Origin: CBDTYW01 sp965364735 | GTDB lineage: Bacteria; Actinomycetota; Nitriliruptoria; Nitriliruptorales; Nitriliruptoraceae | Reading direction: 5' to 3' | DNA length: 21,018 nt | Assembly (NCBI GenBank): GCA_965364735.1 | Contig: CBDTYW010000028.1 | Coordinates: forward strand, 1-21,018 | In this document: positions 13,471 to 20,855 of the stretch, one piece after another | Layout: each line of letters starts with the position of its first letter | How positions within the stretch are numbered: the stretch's first letter is position 1 | Program-made: the position numbers and the translations under genes | Notes under the pieces: generated by a model | Database searches by the model: none | Seen by the model: the letters and a program-made list of their open reading frames with translations, nothing else | What the model was told of the DNA's origin: nothing

Positions 13471-14966
13471 ACGACCTGCGCCCAGCCTCGCGAGCGGTCG
13501 ACCGCCGCGCTCCACCCCGTCCGCAGCTTCGCGCGGACGTCGTCGTCCATGACCGGGTCGAACGAGCGGTCCAGCTGCCACGCGTCCGCGAGCTCATCGG
13601 TCGATGACCAGATCCCGGCGCCGAGCCCCGCGAGGAAGGCCGCACCCATGACGGTGGTCTCGCGGACCTGAGGGCGCAGGACGGGGACGCCCAGGATGTC
13701 CGCCTGGAACTGGCAGAGCAGGTCGTTGGCTGCAGCCCCGCCGTCGACGCGCAGCTCCTGGAGCTCCTGGCCGGACTCGGCGACCATGAGGTCGACGACG
13801 TCGGCCGACTGGTACGCCATGGCCTCGATCGCCGCGCGCACGAAGTGTCCGCGGCCCGTCCCGCGCGTCAGCCCCGTGATCGTGCCACGCGCATACGGGT
13901 CCCAGTGCGGGGCGCCCAGCCCGACGAACGCGGGCACGAGGTAGACACCTTCGTTGCCGTCCGGCAGCTGTGCGGCCATCGCCTCGGAGGCGCCGGCGTC
14001 GTCGATGATCTTCAGGCCGTCGCGCAGCCACTGGATGGCGGCGCCGGTCACGAAGATGGCTCCCTCCAGCACGAACGTCGTCACGCCGTTGATCCGCCAG
14101 CCAGCGGAGGTCAGCAGTCCCTTCGTCGATTCGCAGGCCTCGGTCCCGGTGTTCAGGAGCAGGAACGAGCCAGTGCCGTAGGTGTTCTTCGACGTGCCGG
14201 CCTCCCAGGCGCCCTGCCCGAAGAGCGCGGCCTGCTGATCGCCGGCGATGCCGGTGATCGGGGCCTTGATGCCGAGGAACACGTCCGGGTCCGTCGTGCC
14301 GAAGTGGCCGGCCGAGTCGCGAACGTCCGGCAGCAGCGGTGCGGGGATGTCCAGCAGCTCGAGCATCTCCTGCGACCAACGGTCACCGCGGAGATCCCAC
14401 AGCAACGTCCGGCAGGCGTTCGAGGGCTCGGTCGCATGCACCCGGCCTCCGGTGAGCCGCGCGACGAGCCAGGTGTCCATGGTGCCGAAGGCCAGCTCGC
14501 CGGCCTCCGCGCGTCCTCGCGCCCCGTCGACGTGATCGAGCGTCCACGCGAGCTTCGTGCCGGAGAAGTAGGAGTCGAGGACGAGTCCCGTCGTGGCCCG
14601 GATCATGTCCGTGTGTCCGGCCTCGCGGAGCTCGTCGCAGCGTTCTGAAGTGCGCCGGTCCTGCCAGACGATCGCGTGGTGGATCGGCGTGAGCGTCTCG
14701 CGGTCCCACACCACGACCGTCTCACGCTGGTTGGTGATGCCGATGCAGGTGATGCTCGCAGCGGACGTGTCGGAGGCTGCGAGCGCCTCGGTGCACGCTG
14801 CGCGCGTCGCGTCCCAGATCTCGACCGCGTCGTGCTCGACCCAGCCCGGCTTGGGGAAGTGCTGGGTGAACTCGCGCTGGCCGGTGCCGAGGATCCTGCC
14901 GTGCTCGTCGATGACGAATCCACGCACGCTGGTCGTGCCCTCGTCGATCGCCAGGATGCGTGCCAT
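13467..14966 (-). CDS. glpK: Glycerol kinase
   Basis: Phosphorylates glycerol to sn-glycerol-3-phosphate with ATP, feeding glycolysis and phospholipid synthesis. The 499 residues are full length for the FGGY family. The N-terminal phosphate loop is DEGTTS at 8-13, with NQRET (79-83) and VWQDRRT (100-106) following. The glycerol-contacting region includes R81, E82 and Y133 (DSYFSGTK). The catalytic base is D243 in AGDQQAA, followed by GTGSFLLLNTG. The C-terminal lobe holds LVPAFVGLGAPHW and DGGAAAN. The usual DQGTTSSR is DEGTTSVR, and the usual TDxTNASRT is TEPSNACRT; both look like clade-level variation. The ATG has GAGGTGG about six bases upstream. No glpF or glpD lies adjacent. It is divergent from the alpha/beta hydrolase across a 66-bp spacer. 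Confidence 0.95.
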   Translation of the reverse strand: MARILAIDEGTTSVRGFVIDEHGRILGTGQREFTQHFPKPGWVEHDAVEIWDATRAACTEALAASDTSAASITCIGITNQRETVVVWDRETLTPIHHAIVWQDRRTSERCDELREAGHTDMIRATTGLVLDSYFSGTKLAWTLDHVDGARGRAEAGELAFGTMDTWLVARLTGGRVHATEPSNACRTLLWDLRGDRWSQEMLELLDIPAPLLPDVRDSAGHFGTTDPDVFLGIKAPITGIAGDQQAALFGQGAWEAGTSKNTYGTGSFLLLNTGTEACESTKGLLTSAGWRINGVTTFVLEGAIFVTGAAIQWLRDGLKIIDDAGASEAMAAQLPDGNEGVYLVPAFVGLGAPHWDPYARGTITGLTRGTGRGHFVRAAIEAMAYQSADVVDLMVAESGQELQELRVDGGAAANDLLCQFQADILGVPVLRPQVRETTVMGAAFLAGLGAGIWSSTDELADAWQLDRSFDPVMDDDVRAKLRTGWSAAVDRSRGWAQVV

Positions 14967-14996
14967 CTCGTGCCACCTCGTCGTTGGTCGGACGCC

Positions 14997-15006
14997 AGCC
15001 TAGGCT
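14997..15006. promoter_or_regulatory. Palindromic bidirectional -10 (AGCCTAGGCT) between glpK and the hydrolase
   Basis: The perfect 10-bp palindrome reads TAGGCT on both strands (plus 15001-15006, minus 14997-15002). The plus copy ends 26 nt before the hydrolase ATG and the minus copy ends 30 nt before the glpK ATG. The same hexamer precedes the acyltransferase at 10207. Overlapping divergent -10 elements of this symmetry are a known basis of bidirectional bacterial promoters. Confidence 0.5.
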
Positions 15007-15032
15007 CATGGGACGGCAGCGACGGAGCCCAC

Positions 15033-15929
15033 ATGCAGCACCAGTTCATCGACCTCGGCGGCGCGATCTCGGTGGAGGAGCACGCCTTCTCCGGAGACGG
15101 GCCCGCCCCTGCGACGCTCGTGCTCGTCCACGGTCTCGGCGGCTCGACGATCGGATGGCGGCCGATCCAGGCCGGCTTGGCCGCGCACGGCCGCGTCCTC
15201 TCCTTCGACTTCCCGGGCCATGGTCGGTCGCCGCGGGAAGGGCGCAGCACCGTGGTCGGCGCGAACGCGCTGATCGTGGAGCGCTTCCTCGACACGGAGA
15301 CGGACGGCCCGGTCATGCTGGTCGGCAACTCGATGGGTGGGCTGATCTCGCTGATGGTCGCGGCGCGACGCGAGCTGGCCGGGCTGGTGCTGATCAACCC
15401 GGCAGTCCCCGGACCCTTCGAGCTGCCCCGGCCCGACGTCGCGTTTCGGTTCCTCGTGGGGATGGTCCCCGGGATCGCCCCGCGCCTCGTCGCGCTCCGA
15501 CGTGAGCGAGCGGGCCACGAGGAGTCGGTCCGTCAGACCATGCGGATGATCACGGCACCGGGGATGTCGGTGGACGAGGACGTCATCCTCGAAGGTGCGC
15601 GCAACCTCGGCGCCCGCGGCCCCGGCTTCGACGGGGACCGCGCCTTCGTCCAGGCGTCGCGGAGCACCGTGGCATCCGCGGCGAACCGGCGGTTCGTCGA
15701 CCCGCTTGCCGCAGCGGTCAGCGCTCCGACGCTGCTGCTCCACGGACAGCACGATCCGCTCGTGTCCGTGCGCGCGGCGCGTCGCCTGCACGCCCTTCGG
15801 CCGGACTGGACGCTGGAGGTCCACCCTGAGGTCGGACACGTCCCGCAGCTCGAGGACCCGGACTGGACGCTCCGGATGATGGGCCGTTGGCTCGGCGATG
15901 TCCTGCCGGCCTCCCCAGCGTCCGCCTGA
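15033..15929 (+). CDS. Alpha/beta-fold hydrolase
   Basis: A 298-residue soluble serine hydrolase. The oxyanion-region motif VHGLGGS (32-38) precedes the nucleophile S100 in GNSMGG; D241 in GQHDPLV and H269 in EVGHVPQLEDP complete the triad. A cap region of about 130-215 lies between strands and sets specificity. The family covers esterases, lipases and haloalkane-type hydrolases, so the substrate cannot be named. The sequence around GHGRSPREGRSTVVGANALIV resembles monoacylglycerol-lipase or carboxylesterase-type members. The ATG at 15033 has GGAG five bases upstream; an ATG at 15008 is out of frame. It is divergent from glpK and may share its promoter region, which would fit release of glycerol from acylglycerols, but that link is inference. 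Confidence 0.85.
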   Translation: MQHQFIDLGGAISVEEHAFSGDGPAPATLVLVHGLGGSTIGWRPIQAGLAAHGRVLSFDFPGHGRSPREGRSTVVGANALIVERFLDTETDGPVMLVGNSMGGLISLMVAARRELAGLVLINPAVPGPFELPRPDVAFRFLVGMVPGIAPRLVALRRERAGHEESVRQTMRMITAPGMSVDEDVILEGARNLGARGPGFDGDRAFVQASRSTVASAANRRFVDPLAAAVSAPTLLLHGQHDPLVSVRAARRLHALRPDWTLEVHPEVGHVPQLEDPDWTLRMMGRWLGDVLPASPASA

Positions 15930-15930
15930 C

Positions 15931-15936
15931 TATCCT
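15931..15936 (+). promoter_or_regulatory. -10-like hexamer TATCCT before phosphofructokinase
   Basis: TATCCT starts two bases after the hydrolase stop and ends 34 nt before the GTG at 15971. No -35 match is visible, as any such element would lie inside the hydrolase gene. Confidence 0.35.
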
Positions 15937-15970
15937 CCCGCGTTCGTGCGCATCCTCAGAGGACCGTCTC

Positions 15971-17014
15971 GTGACTGACCCCGTCAACCGCATCGGCATC
16001 CTCACGGGCGGCGGCGACTGTCCCGGGCTGAACGCCGCCATCCGAGCGCTCGTCCGCAAGGCCGACAGCCACAACATCCAGACGTACGGGTTCCAGAACG
16101 GCTGGGAGGGTGTGCTCGCCACCGAGGCCACGCAGCTGACGATCGCGTCGACGCGCGGCCTGCTGCACCGCGGCGGAACGGTGCTCGGCACCTCGCGCGT
16201 CGACCCCTATCGCGAGGAGCGGGGCATCGAGCGGATCCAGGAGACCCTCGAGATCCATCGCCTCGACGGGCTGGTCGTGATCGGCGGTGAGGGCACGCTC
16301 AGCGCCTCGGCACGGCTGTACGAGGACGAGGGCATCCCCATCATCGGGATCCCGAAGACCATCGACAACGACGTGAACGGCACTGAGCTGACCATCGGCT
16401 TCCTCACCGCCGTCGACGTCGCCACCGAGGCGGTCGATCGTCTCCACACCACCGCTGAGTCACACAACCGGGTCATGGTCCTCGAGCTGATGGGCCGGCA
16501 CGCCGGCTGGATCGCGACGTTCGCCGGGATGGCGGGGGGAGCCGACGTCATCCTCGTCCCCGAGCATCCGTTCGACATCGAGGAGGTCGCCCGCCACCTG
16601 CGGCATCGGGCCGGGTCCGGCCGCACCTTCTCCATCGTCGTCGTCGCCGAGGGGGCGACGCCGGTCCCCGGGACCATGGACCTCGACGAGTCGCCGCTCG
16701 ACGAGTTCGGCCGACCGATCCTCGGCGGGATCGCGCACCGCGTTGCCGCGGAGATCGAGCAGCGGACCGGGTTCCCCTGCAGGCAGACGATCCTCGGCCA
16801 TGTCCAGCGCGGTGGCTCGCCGAACCCGATGGACCGCGTGCTCGCGACCCGCATGGGCGTCAAGGCGATCGACCTCGCGCGCGCCGGACAGTGGGGGATG
16901 ATGACCGGGCTCAAGGAGTTCATCGTCGGCCCGGTCCCGCTGGACGAAGCGACCGCGGAGCTCAAGACCGTCCCGCCCGCGCTGTACCGCGTCGCCGAGG
17001 TGTTCTTCGGATGA
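15971..17014 (+). CDS. pfkA: 6-phosphofructokinase (group III, probably ATP-dependent)
   Basis: Phosphorylates fructose-6-phosphate to fructose-1,6-bisphosphate, the committed step of glycolysis. The 347 residues carry GGGDCPGLN (13-21), GGEGT (105-109), PKTIDND (128-134) with catalytic base D132, the substrate loop LMGRHAGW (173-180) and ILGHVQRGGSP near the C-terminus. The two donor-selecting positions are mixed: G108 (Gly104 of E. coli, typical of ATP use; Asp in PPi enzymes) and K129 (typical of PPi enzymes; Gly in E. coli). This is the group III pattern of actinobacteria, in which Streptomyces enzymes with GGEGT use ATP, so ATP is favoured. The GTG at 15971 has AGAGGA seven bases upstream. 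It overlaps the next gene by 4 nt. Confidence 0.92.
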   Translation: MTDPVNRIGILTGGGDCPGLNAAIRALVRKADSHNIQTYGFQNGWEGVLATEATQLTIASTRGLLHRGGTVLGTSRVDPYREERGIERIQETLEIHRLDGLVVIGGEGTLSASARLYEDEGIPIIGIPKTIDNDVNGTELTIGFLTAVDVATEAVDRLHTTAESHNRVMVLELMGRHAGWIATFAGMAGGADVILVPEHPFDIEEVARHLRHRAGSGRTFSIVVVAEGATPVPGTMDLDESPLDEFGRPILGGIAHRVAAEIEQRTGFPCRQTILGHVQRGGSPNPMDRVLATRMGVKAIDLARAGQWGMMTGLKEFIVGPVPLDEATAELKTVPPALYRVAEVFFG

Positions 17015-17823
17015 GCAGAGACCCCAGCCTGCTGGCGCTCCGTGACCTCGCGGCCTCCATCGCCCGCGAGGCGGGGGAGCTGCTGATCGCGCACCAGTCC
17101 CGGATCCTGACCGTCGAGACGAAGTCGAGCACGACCGATCCGGTCTCCGAGGCCGACCGTGCCAGCGAGGCGCTGATCTCGGAACGGCTCGCACAGGCGC
17201 GGCCTGACGACGGCTTCCTGGGTGAGGAGCAGGCCTCGAACCGCGTGGGGACGTCCGGCCTGCGCTGGGTCGTCGACCCGCTCGACGCGACCGTGAACTA
17301 CCTCTACGGGATCCCGCACTGGGCGGTCTCCATCGCCTGCGAGGACGCGGAGGGCTCCGCGGTCGGGGTGGTGTTCGATCCGGCGAAGCGTGAGCTGTTC
17401 ATGGCCGCCCGTGGCCACGGCGCGCACCTCGTGACCGACGCCGGGGTGGCGGAGCTGGCGGTGACCACTGTCCCCGATCTGGGCCAGACGATGGTGGCCA
17501 CCGGCTTCGCCTACGACCAGGAGGTCCGGGCTGCCTGGGCGGTCCGCGTCGCCGACCTGATCGGCGCAGCCCGCGACGTCCGTCGGCTGGGATCCGCAGC
17601 GCTCGACCTCGCCTACGTCGCCGCCGGCCGCGTCGACGTCTACGTCGAGTCCGGCCTCGGGCCATGGGACTGGGCGGCGGGGACGCTGCTCGTCTCCGAG
17701 GCGGGCGGGACGACCACCCGGACGTCGCTGGAGATCGCAGGCACGCGACGTGACGGCTGGGTCGCCGGTGGCCGGGCCGCGCACGATCACGTGCTGGGCT
17801 GGCTGCGTGAGGATGCGCCGTGA
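17011..17823 (+). CDS. Inositol monophosphatase-family protein
   Basis: A Mg2+- and Li+-type phosphomonoesterase-fold protein of 270 residues. Metal ligands are visible: E72 in GEE, D89 and D92 in DPLDATVNY, and D220 in GPWDWAAG. The common DPLDGTTNF is DPLDATVNY here, with Ala in place of Gly and TVNY in place of TTNF, a modest change that may affect the water or phosphate site. Members act on inositol-1-phosphate, histidinol phosphate, fructose-1,6-bisphosphate or PAP. The substrate cannot be read, but overlap with phosphofructokinase (ATGA, 4 nt) makes a sugar phosphate plausible. Its own stop overlaps the next GTG by 4 nt, so three genes are translationally linked. The start is fixed by the overlap; no alternative fits as well. 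Confidence 0.88.
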   Translation: MSRDPSLLALRDLAASIAREAGELLIAHQSRILTVETKSSTTDPVSEADRASEALISERLAQARPDDGFLGEEQASNRVGTSGLRWVVDPLDATVNYLYGIPHWAVSIACEDAEGSAVGVVFDPAKRELFMAARGHGAHLVTDAGVAELAVTTVPDLGQTMVATGFAYDQEVRAAWAVRVADLIGAARDVRRLGSAALDLAYVAAGRVDVYVESGLGPWDWAAGTLLVSEAGGTTTRTSLEIAGTRRDGWVAGGRAAHDHVLGWLREDAP

Positions 17824-18890
17824 CCTGCCGAGGCTGCGGTCGGATGCCGCTCGCGGAGCATCGGTTCTGCGTCGGGTGCGGGCTGCCCGTGGAGATCGAC
17901 GACGACGCGACGCCGGTCCCGGGGATCGACTACCCGGTCGCGCCACCGGCGTGGCCCGGTGAGACCGGCTCGACGGGCGACGTGGCCCCGGACCCGGACC
18001 CGGACCCGGACCTGACGATGGCGCTGGCGGTGGGCACGCCCTCCAGGGTCGCCGTGCCGGCGACGCAGCGCGACGTCGACCCGTCCCTGAGGATCACCTG
18101 CGCATCGTGCGGCGCCGTCAACTCGGCCCAGCGGCTGCACTGCGCGCGCTGCGATCTCGCGCTCGACGGATCGGGGGAGCGCTCGACACGACATGACGTC
18201 CAGCTCCCCCAGGGGACCCGTCGGTCGGTCTTCGACAGCGCCGAGCGTCGCTCCCTGTCGTGGGTGGGCATCGTCACCGCGACCGCGCTCGGGTTCGGTG
18301 CGATCGTCCTCGCGGTCCTGGCCTCGACCGAGACCGGGCCCTTCCGCCCCGCGTTCTCGGGTCCCGCGGTGTTCGACGCGAGCACCTACGGCGGCACGCC
18401 GGTGGAGCTGCCCGTGGAGACCATCTCGGCGCTCACCGAGCACGAGCGGATCGGCGAGATCGACTACGGCGCGTCGTTGGTGCTCGATGACGACCTCGCC
18501 ACCGCGTGGAACAACGACGGCGACCAGGTCCCTGACGGTGTCGGTGAGGAGCTGCGCATCGAGTTCGGTCGGCCGGTCTGGGCCACGGGGTTGCTCGTCG
18601 CGAACGGCTACCAGCGCGATGACCAGGTCTTCACCGAGAACGCCCGGCCCACGCTCCTGCGCGTCACGCTCGACGGCATCGACTTCGAGATCGAGCTGCT
18701 CGACCGCACCGGCCAGCAACAGGTCAGCTTCGGCAGCCCGCAGCTGACGACGAGGATGACCGTCGAGATCCTCGAGGTCGTCCCGGGCAACCGCTACGCG
18801 GACGTCGCGATCTCGGAGCTGCGCGTCCTCGGCCACCCGGCGGTGGGAGCGGACGTGTCGCTCGCACGCCTGCTCCGTGAGGCGCGCTGA
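17820..18890 (+). CDS. Zinc-ribbon membrane protein with discoidin-like (NADase-type glycan-binding) extracellular domain
   Basis: A 356-residue single-pass protein. Two cytoplasmic zinc ribbons are seen: C3/C6 with C17/C20, and C94/C97 with C108/C111. Between them runs a Pro/Asp linker including a DPDPDPD stretch encoded by a six-base tandem repeat (17991-18014). A membrane helix lies at about 147-168. The outside part (about 175-340) has LDDDLATAWN, GVGEELRIEF, GLLVANGYQ and ISELRVLG, the pattern of discoidin-like or NADase-type glycan-binding domains often found behind zinc ribbons in actinobacteria. A binding role at the cell surface is inferred; no catalytic residues are evident. The GTG start overlaps the IMPase stop by 4 nt. 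It converges on the PASTA kinase with 3 nt between stops. Confidence 0.8.
   Translation: MTCRGCGRMPLAEHRFCVGCGLPVEIDDDATPVPGIDYPVAPPAWPGETGSTGDVAPDPDPDPDLTMALAVGTPSRVAVPATQRDVDPSLRITCASCGAVNSAQRLHCARCDLALDGSGERSTRHDVQLPQGTRRSVFDSAERRSLSWVGIVTATALGFGAIVLAVLASTETGPFRPAFSGPAVFDASTYGGTPVELPVETISALTEHERIGEIDYGASLVLDDDLATAWNNDGDQVPDGVGEELRIEFGRPVWATGLLVANGYQRDDQVFTENARPTLLRVTLDGIDFEIELLDRTGQQQVSFGSPQLTTRMTVEILEVVPGNRYADVAISELRVLGHPAVGADVSLARLLREAR
17991..18014 (+). repeat. Hexanucleotide tandem repeat (GACCCG)n
   Basis: Three copies of GACCCG plus one GACCTG, in frame within the zinc-ribbon gene, encode the DP repeat of the linker. Slippage here would add or remove Asp-Pro pairs without changing frame. 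Confidence 0.6.
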
Positions 18891-18900
18891 CCGTCAGCGC
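18884..18900. terminator. 17-bp inverted repeat across convergent stops of the zinc-ribbon gene and PASTA kinase
   Basis: GCGCTGAC and GTCAGCGC form a perfect 8-bp inverted repeat around one base and contain both stop codons. With a single central base it would form a cruciform or a hairpin with a larger effective loop in RNA. There is no U-run. It is the longest of the four convergent-junction repeats. Confidence 0.4.
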
Positions 18901-20855
18901 CAGACGTACAGGATGACGGTGTCGCCGCGGCGGACCTCCTGGCCCGGTGCCGGCGTGTGGGAGTCGACGCGACCGCGACGGTCGGAGAACTGGGTGTCGA
19001 TGAGCTCGATCTCGACGACGAGCCCGAGTCCCTCGAGCTCCTGCTGCGCGGTTGCGGCGCGCTGCCCGGAGTGGTCGGTCATCTCGAACGGTGCCGGTCC
19101 GTCGGACACGATGAGCTGCACCTCGTCGCCGACGAGCCCTTCGCTCTCCGCCAACGGTGACTGGGTGAGGATCTCGCCTGCGGGGACCTCTTCGTCGAAG
19201 CTGCGGCCGACGACGGCGCCTTCCAGGCCCGCCTCGGTCAGCGCGGCGATCGCCTCGGCCTCGCCCAGCCCGGAGAGGTCGGGGACGACGGTCGGTTCGC
19301 GGCCGAGCGACAAGAAGACGTCGATCGTGGCGCCGTCGTTGGTGACGGTTCCGGCCGCGGGGTTGGTCGACACCACCAGGCCGGCGTCGAGCGCGTCGTG
19401 GATCTCCTCGACGTTGATCAGGAAGCCCGCCTCGCCGAGCGTGGCAGCGGCCACGTCGAGGCTGTCGCCGGTGACGGTCGGGATCGCCTTCTGCTGCGGG
19501 CCGGCGGACAACGTGAGCACGATCGTCGACCCGCGTCGGGCTCCGCTCGGCGGTGAGATCCGGAGAACGTCGCCGGCGGCGACGTCTCGGTCGTAGGGGT
19601 GCTCGCTGTCGATGCGGACGTCGAAGCCGGCTTCGCGCAACGCAGGGACGGCGGTCGCGCCGTCGTCGCCCACCGTGACCGGGAGCGCCACGACCGGCGA
19701 GACCACCTGGTCCCAGGCGACGAAGCCGCCGGCGCCGACCAGCGCGAGCAGGACGAGCGCAACGAGCGCGCGCCGACCTCGTCGCTTGCGGCGTCTGGGT
19801 TGAGCCCCCGCCTTCATGGCCTTGGCCGCAGCCTGTTCCTGGGCGCGCTCGAGCTTTCGGCGCTTGCGCTTGGACACGTCGTCGGGGAGGCCACCGGCGC
19901 GCGTGGTGACCTGCGTGTCCGCGGCGCTCAGCGGGATGACCACCGTCATGCGCTCGCCGTCTCGGAGGTCGACGATCACCGGGCCCTCGGGTACCGCTGC
20001 CGCGAGCTCGTCGGCGAAGACCTGGGCGTTGGCCTGTCGTTCGTCCGGGTCGGGGTCGGTCGCGCGGAGGACGAGAGCGTCGAGCGCGGAGGACAGCCCC
20101 GGGACCGACAGCGAGGGTCGGGGGACCCGGTCGGTCGTGTGGCGCAGCGCGGTGGCGAGGGCGGTCTCGGCCTCGAAGGGAGGACGTCCCGTGAGGCTCT
20201 CGTAGAGGACGACACCGAGGGAGTAGACGTCCGTGCGCGCATCGCAGGTGTCGGCGTGGACGACCTCCGGAGCGAGGTAGTGCGGAGAGCCCACGATGAC
20301 GGACGTCGCCAAGGTCAACGACGGGTCCGCGCTCGCACGGGCGAGCCCGAAGTCGGAGACCTTGATCTGGCCGTCCCGGGCCAGCAGGACGTTCTCGGGC
20401 TTGACGTCGCGATGCACCAGGCCGCGCGCGTGGGCGGCTCCCAAGCCGATCGCGACGGGCTGGAGGAGTGCGAGCGCCTCGGCGGGGGACAGGCGGCCAC
20501 GTGTGGAGAGCACGTCACGAAGCGTGTCGCCGAGGACCATCTCCATCACGATCCAGGCGTCGCGATCGTCCTCGCCGACGTCGTGCACGGCGACGACGTT
20601 CGGGTGGGTGAGCGCCGCGGCCGAGCGGGCCTCGCGCTGGATCCGGCGCCGGAACGTCGGGTCCTCGGCGAGGTGCGGGTGCAGCAGCTTCAGGGCGACG
20701 TCGCGGCCGAGGCGGGTGTCGTGTGCGCGGAAGACGCGGGCCATGCCACCGGAGCCGAGCACCTCGAGCAGGACGTAGCGACCACCGATGACGTCATCGT
20801 CGTGGGCGTCCTCGAGCAAGTTCGTGTCGCCCTTCGTGTGCTGGTCGGTCGTCAT
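18894..20855 (-). CDS. PASTA-domain Ser/Thr protein kinase (PknB/StkP family)
   Basis: A membrane receptor kinase of 653 residues that phosphorylates Ser/Thr on cell-envelope and metabolic proteins. Kinase domain about 27-285: glycine loop GSGGMARV (34-41), ATP-binding K56, E75, catalytic HRDVKPEN (148-155, D150), DFG (168-170) and APE (196-198 region). The activation segment ends VGSPHYLAPE, with Ser where many family members have Thr (GTxxYxxPE). A basic juxtamembrane region (about 325-362) leads to a membrane helix at about 363-381 and four extracellular PASTA repeats (about 389-451, 456-518, 521-586, 588-652) that bind peptidoglycan fragments or lipid II in characterised relatives. The ATG overlaps the stop of the upstream coiled-coil gene (ATGA), and no strong ribosome site is seen, so translational coupling is likely. 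No FtsW, PBP or phosphatase genes are adjacent, so it is not the division-cluster pknB locus. Confidence 0.93.
   Translation of the reverse strand: MTTDQHTKGDTNLLEDAHDDDVIGGRYVLLEVLGSGGMARVFRAHDTRLGRDVALKLLHPHLAEDPTFRRRIQREARSAAALTHPNVVAVHDVGEDDRDAWIVMEMVLGDTLRDVLSTRGRLSPAEALALLQPVAIGLGAAHARGLVHRDVKPENVLLARDGQIKVSDFGLARASADPSLTLATSVIVGSPHYLAPEVVHADTCDARTDVYSLGVVLYESLTGRPPFEAETALATALRHTTDRVPRPSLSVPGLSSALDALVLRATDPDPDERQANAQVFADELAAAVPEGPVIVDLRDGERMTVVIPLSAADTQVTTRAGGLPDDVSKRKRRKLERAQEQAAAKAMKAGAQPRRRKRRGRRALVALVLLALVGAGGFVAWDQVVSPVVALPVTVGDDGATAVPALREAGFDVRIDSEHPYDRDVAAGDVLRISPPSGARRGSTIVLTLSAGPQQKAIPTVTGDSLDVAAATLGEAGFLINVEEIHDALDAGLVVSTNPAAGTVTNDGATIDVFLSLGREPTVVPDLSGLGEAEAIAALTEAGLEGAVVGRSFDEEVPAGEILTQSPLAESEGLVGDEVQLIVSDGPAPFEMTDHSGQRAATAQQELEGLGLVVEIELIDTQFSDRRGRVDSHTPAPGQEVRRGDTVILYVWR

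Noticed and set aside
14676..15032. Upstream extension of the hydrolase frame into glpK
   Set aside because: The extension is antisense to glpK and not hydrolase-like; the ATG at 15033 has a proper ribosome site and starts the family sequence.
16207..17946. Open frame of about 580 codons on the minus strand, antisense to phosphofructokinase and the IMPase gene
   Set aside because: Composition is Arg/Pro/Ser-rich with no motif, and the plus strand has clear enzymes with overlapping starts and stops.
17991..18014. Short tandem repeat as CRISPR or phase-variation element
   Set aside because: The unit is six bases, in frame and only four copies; it simply encodes a DP linker.
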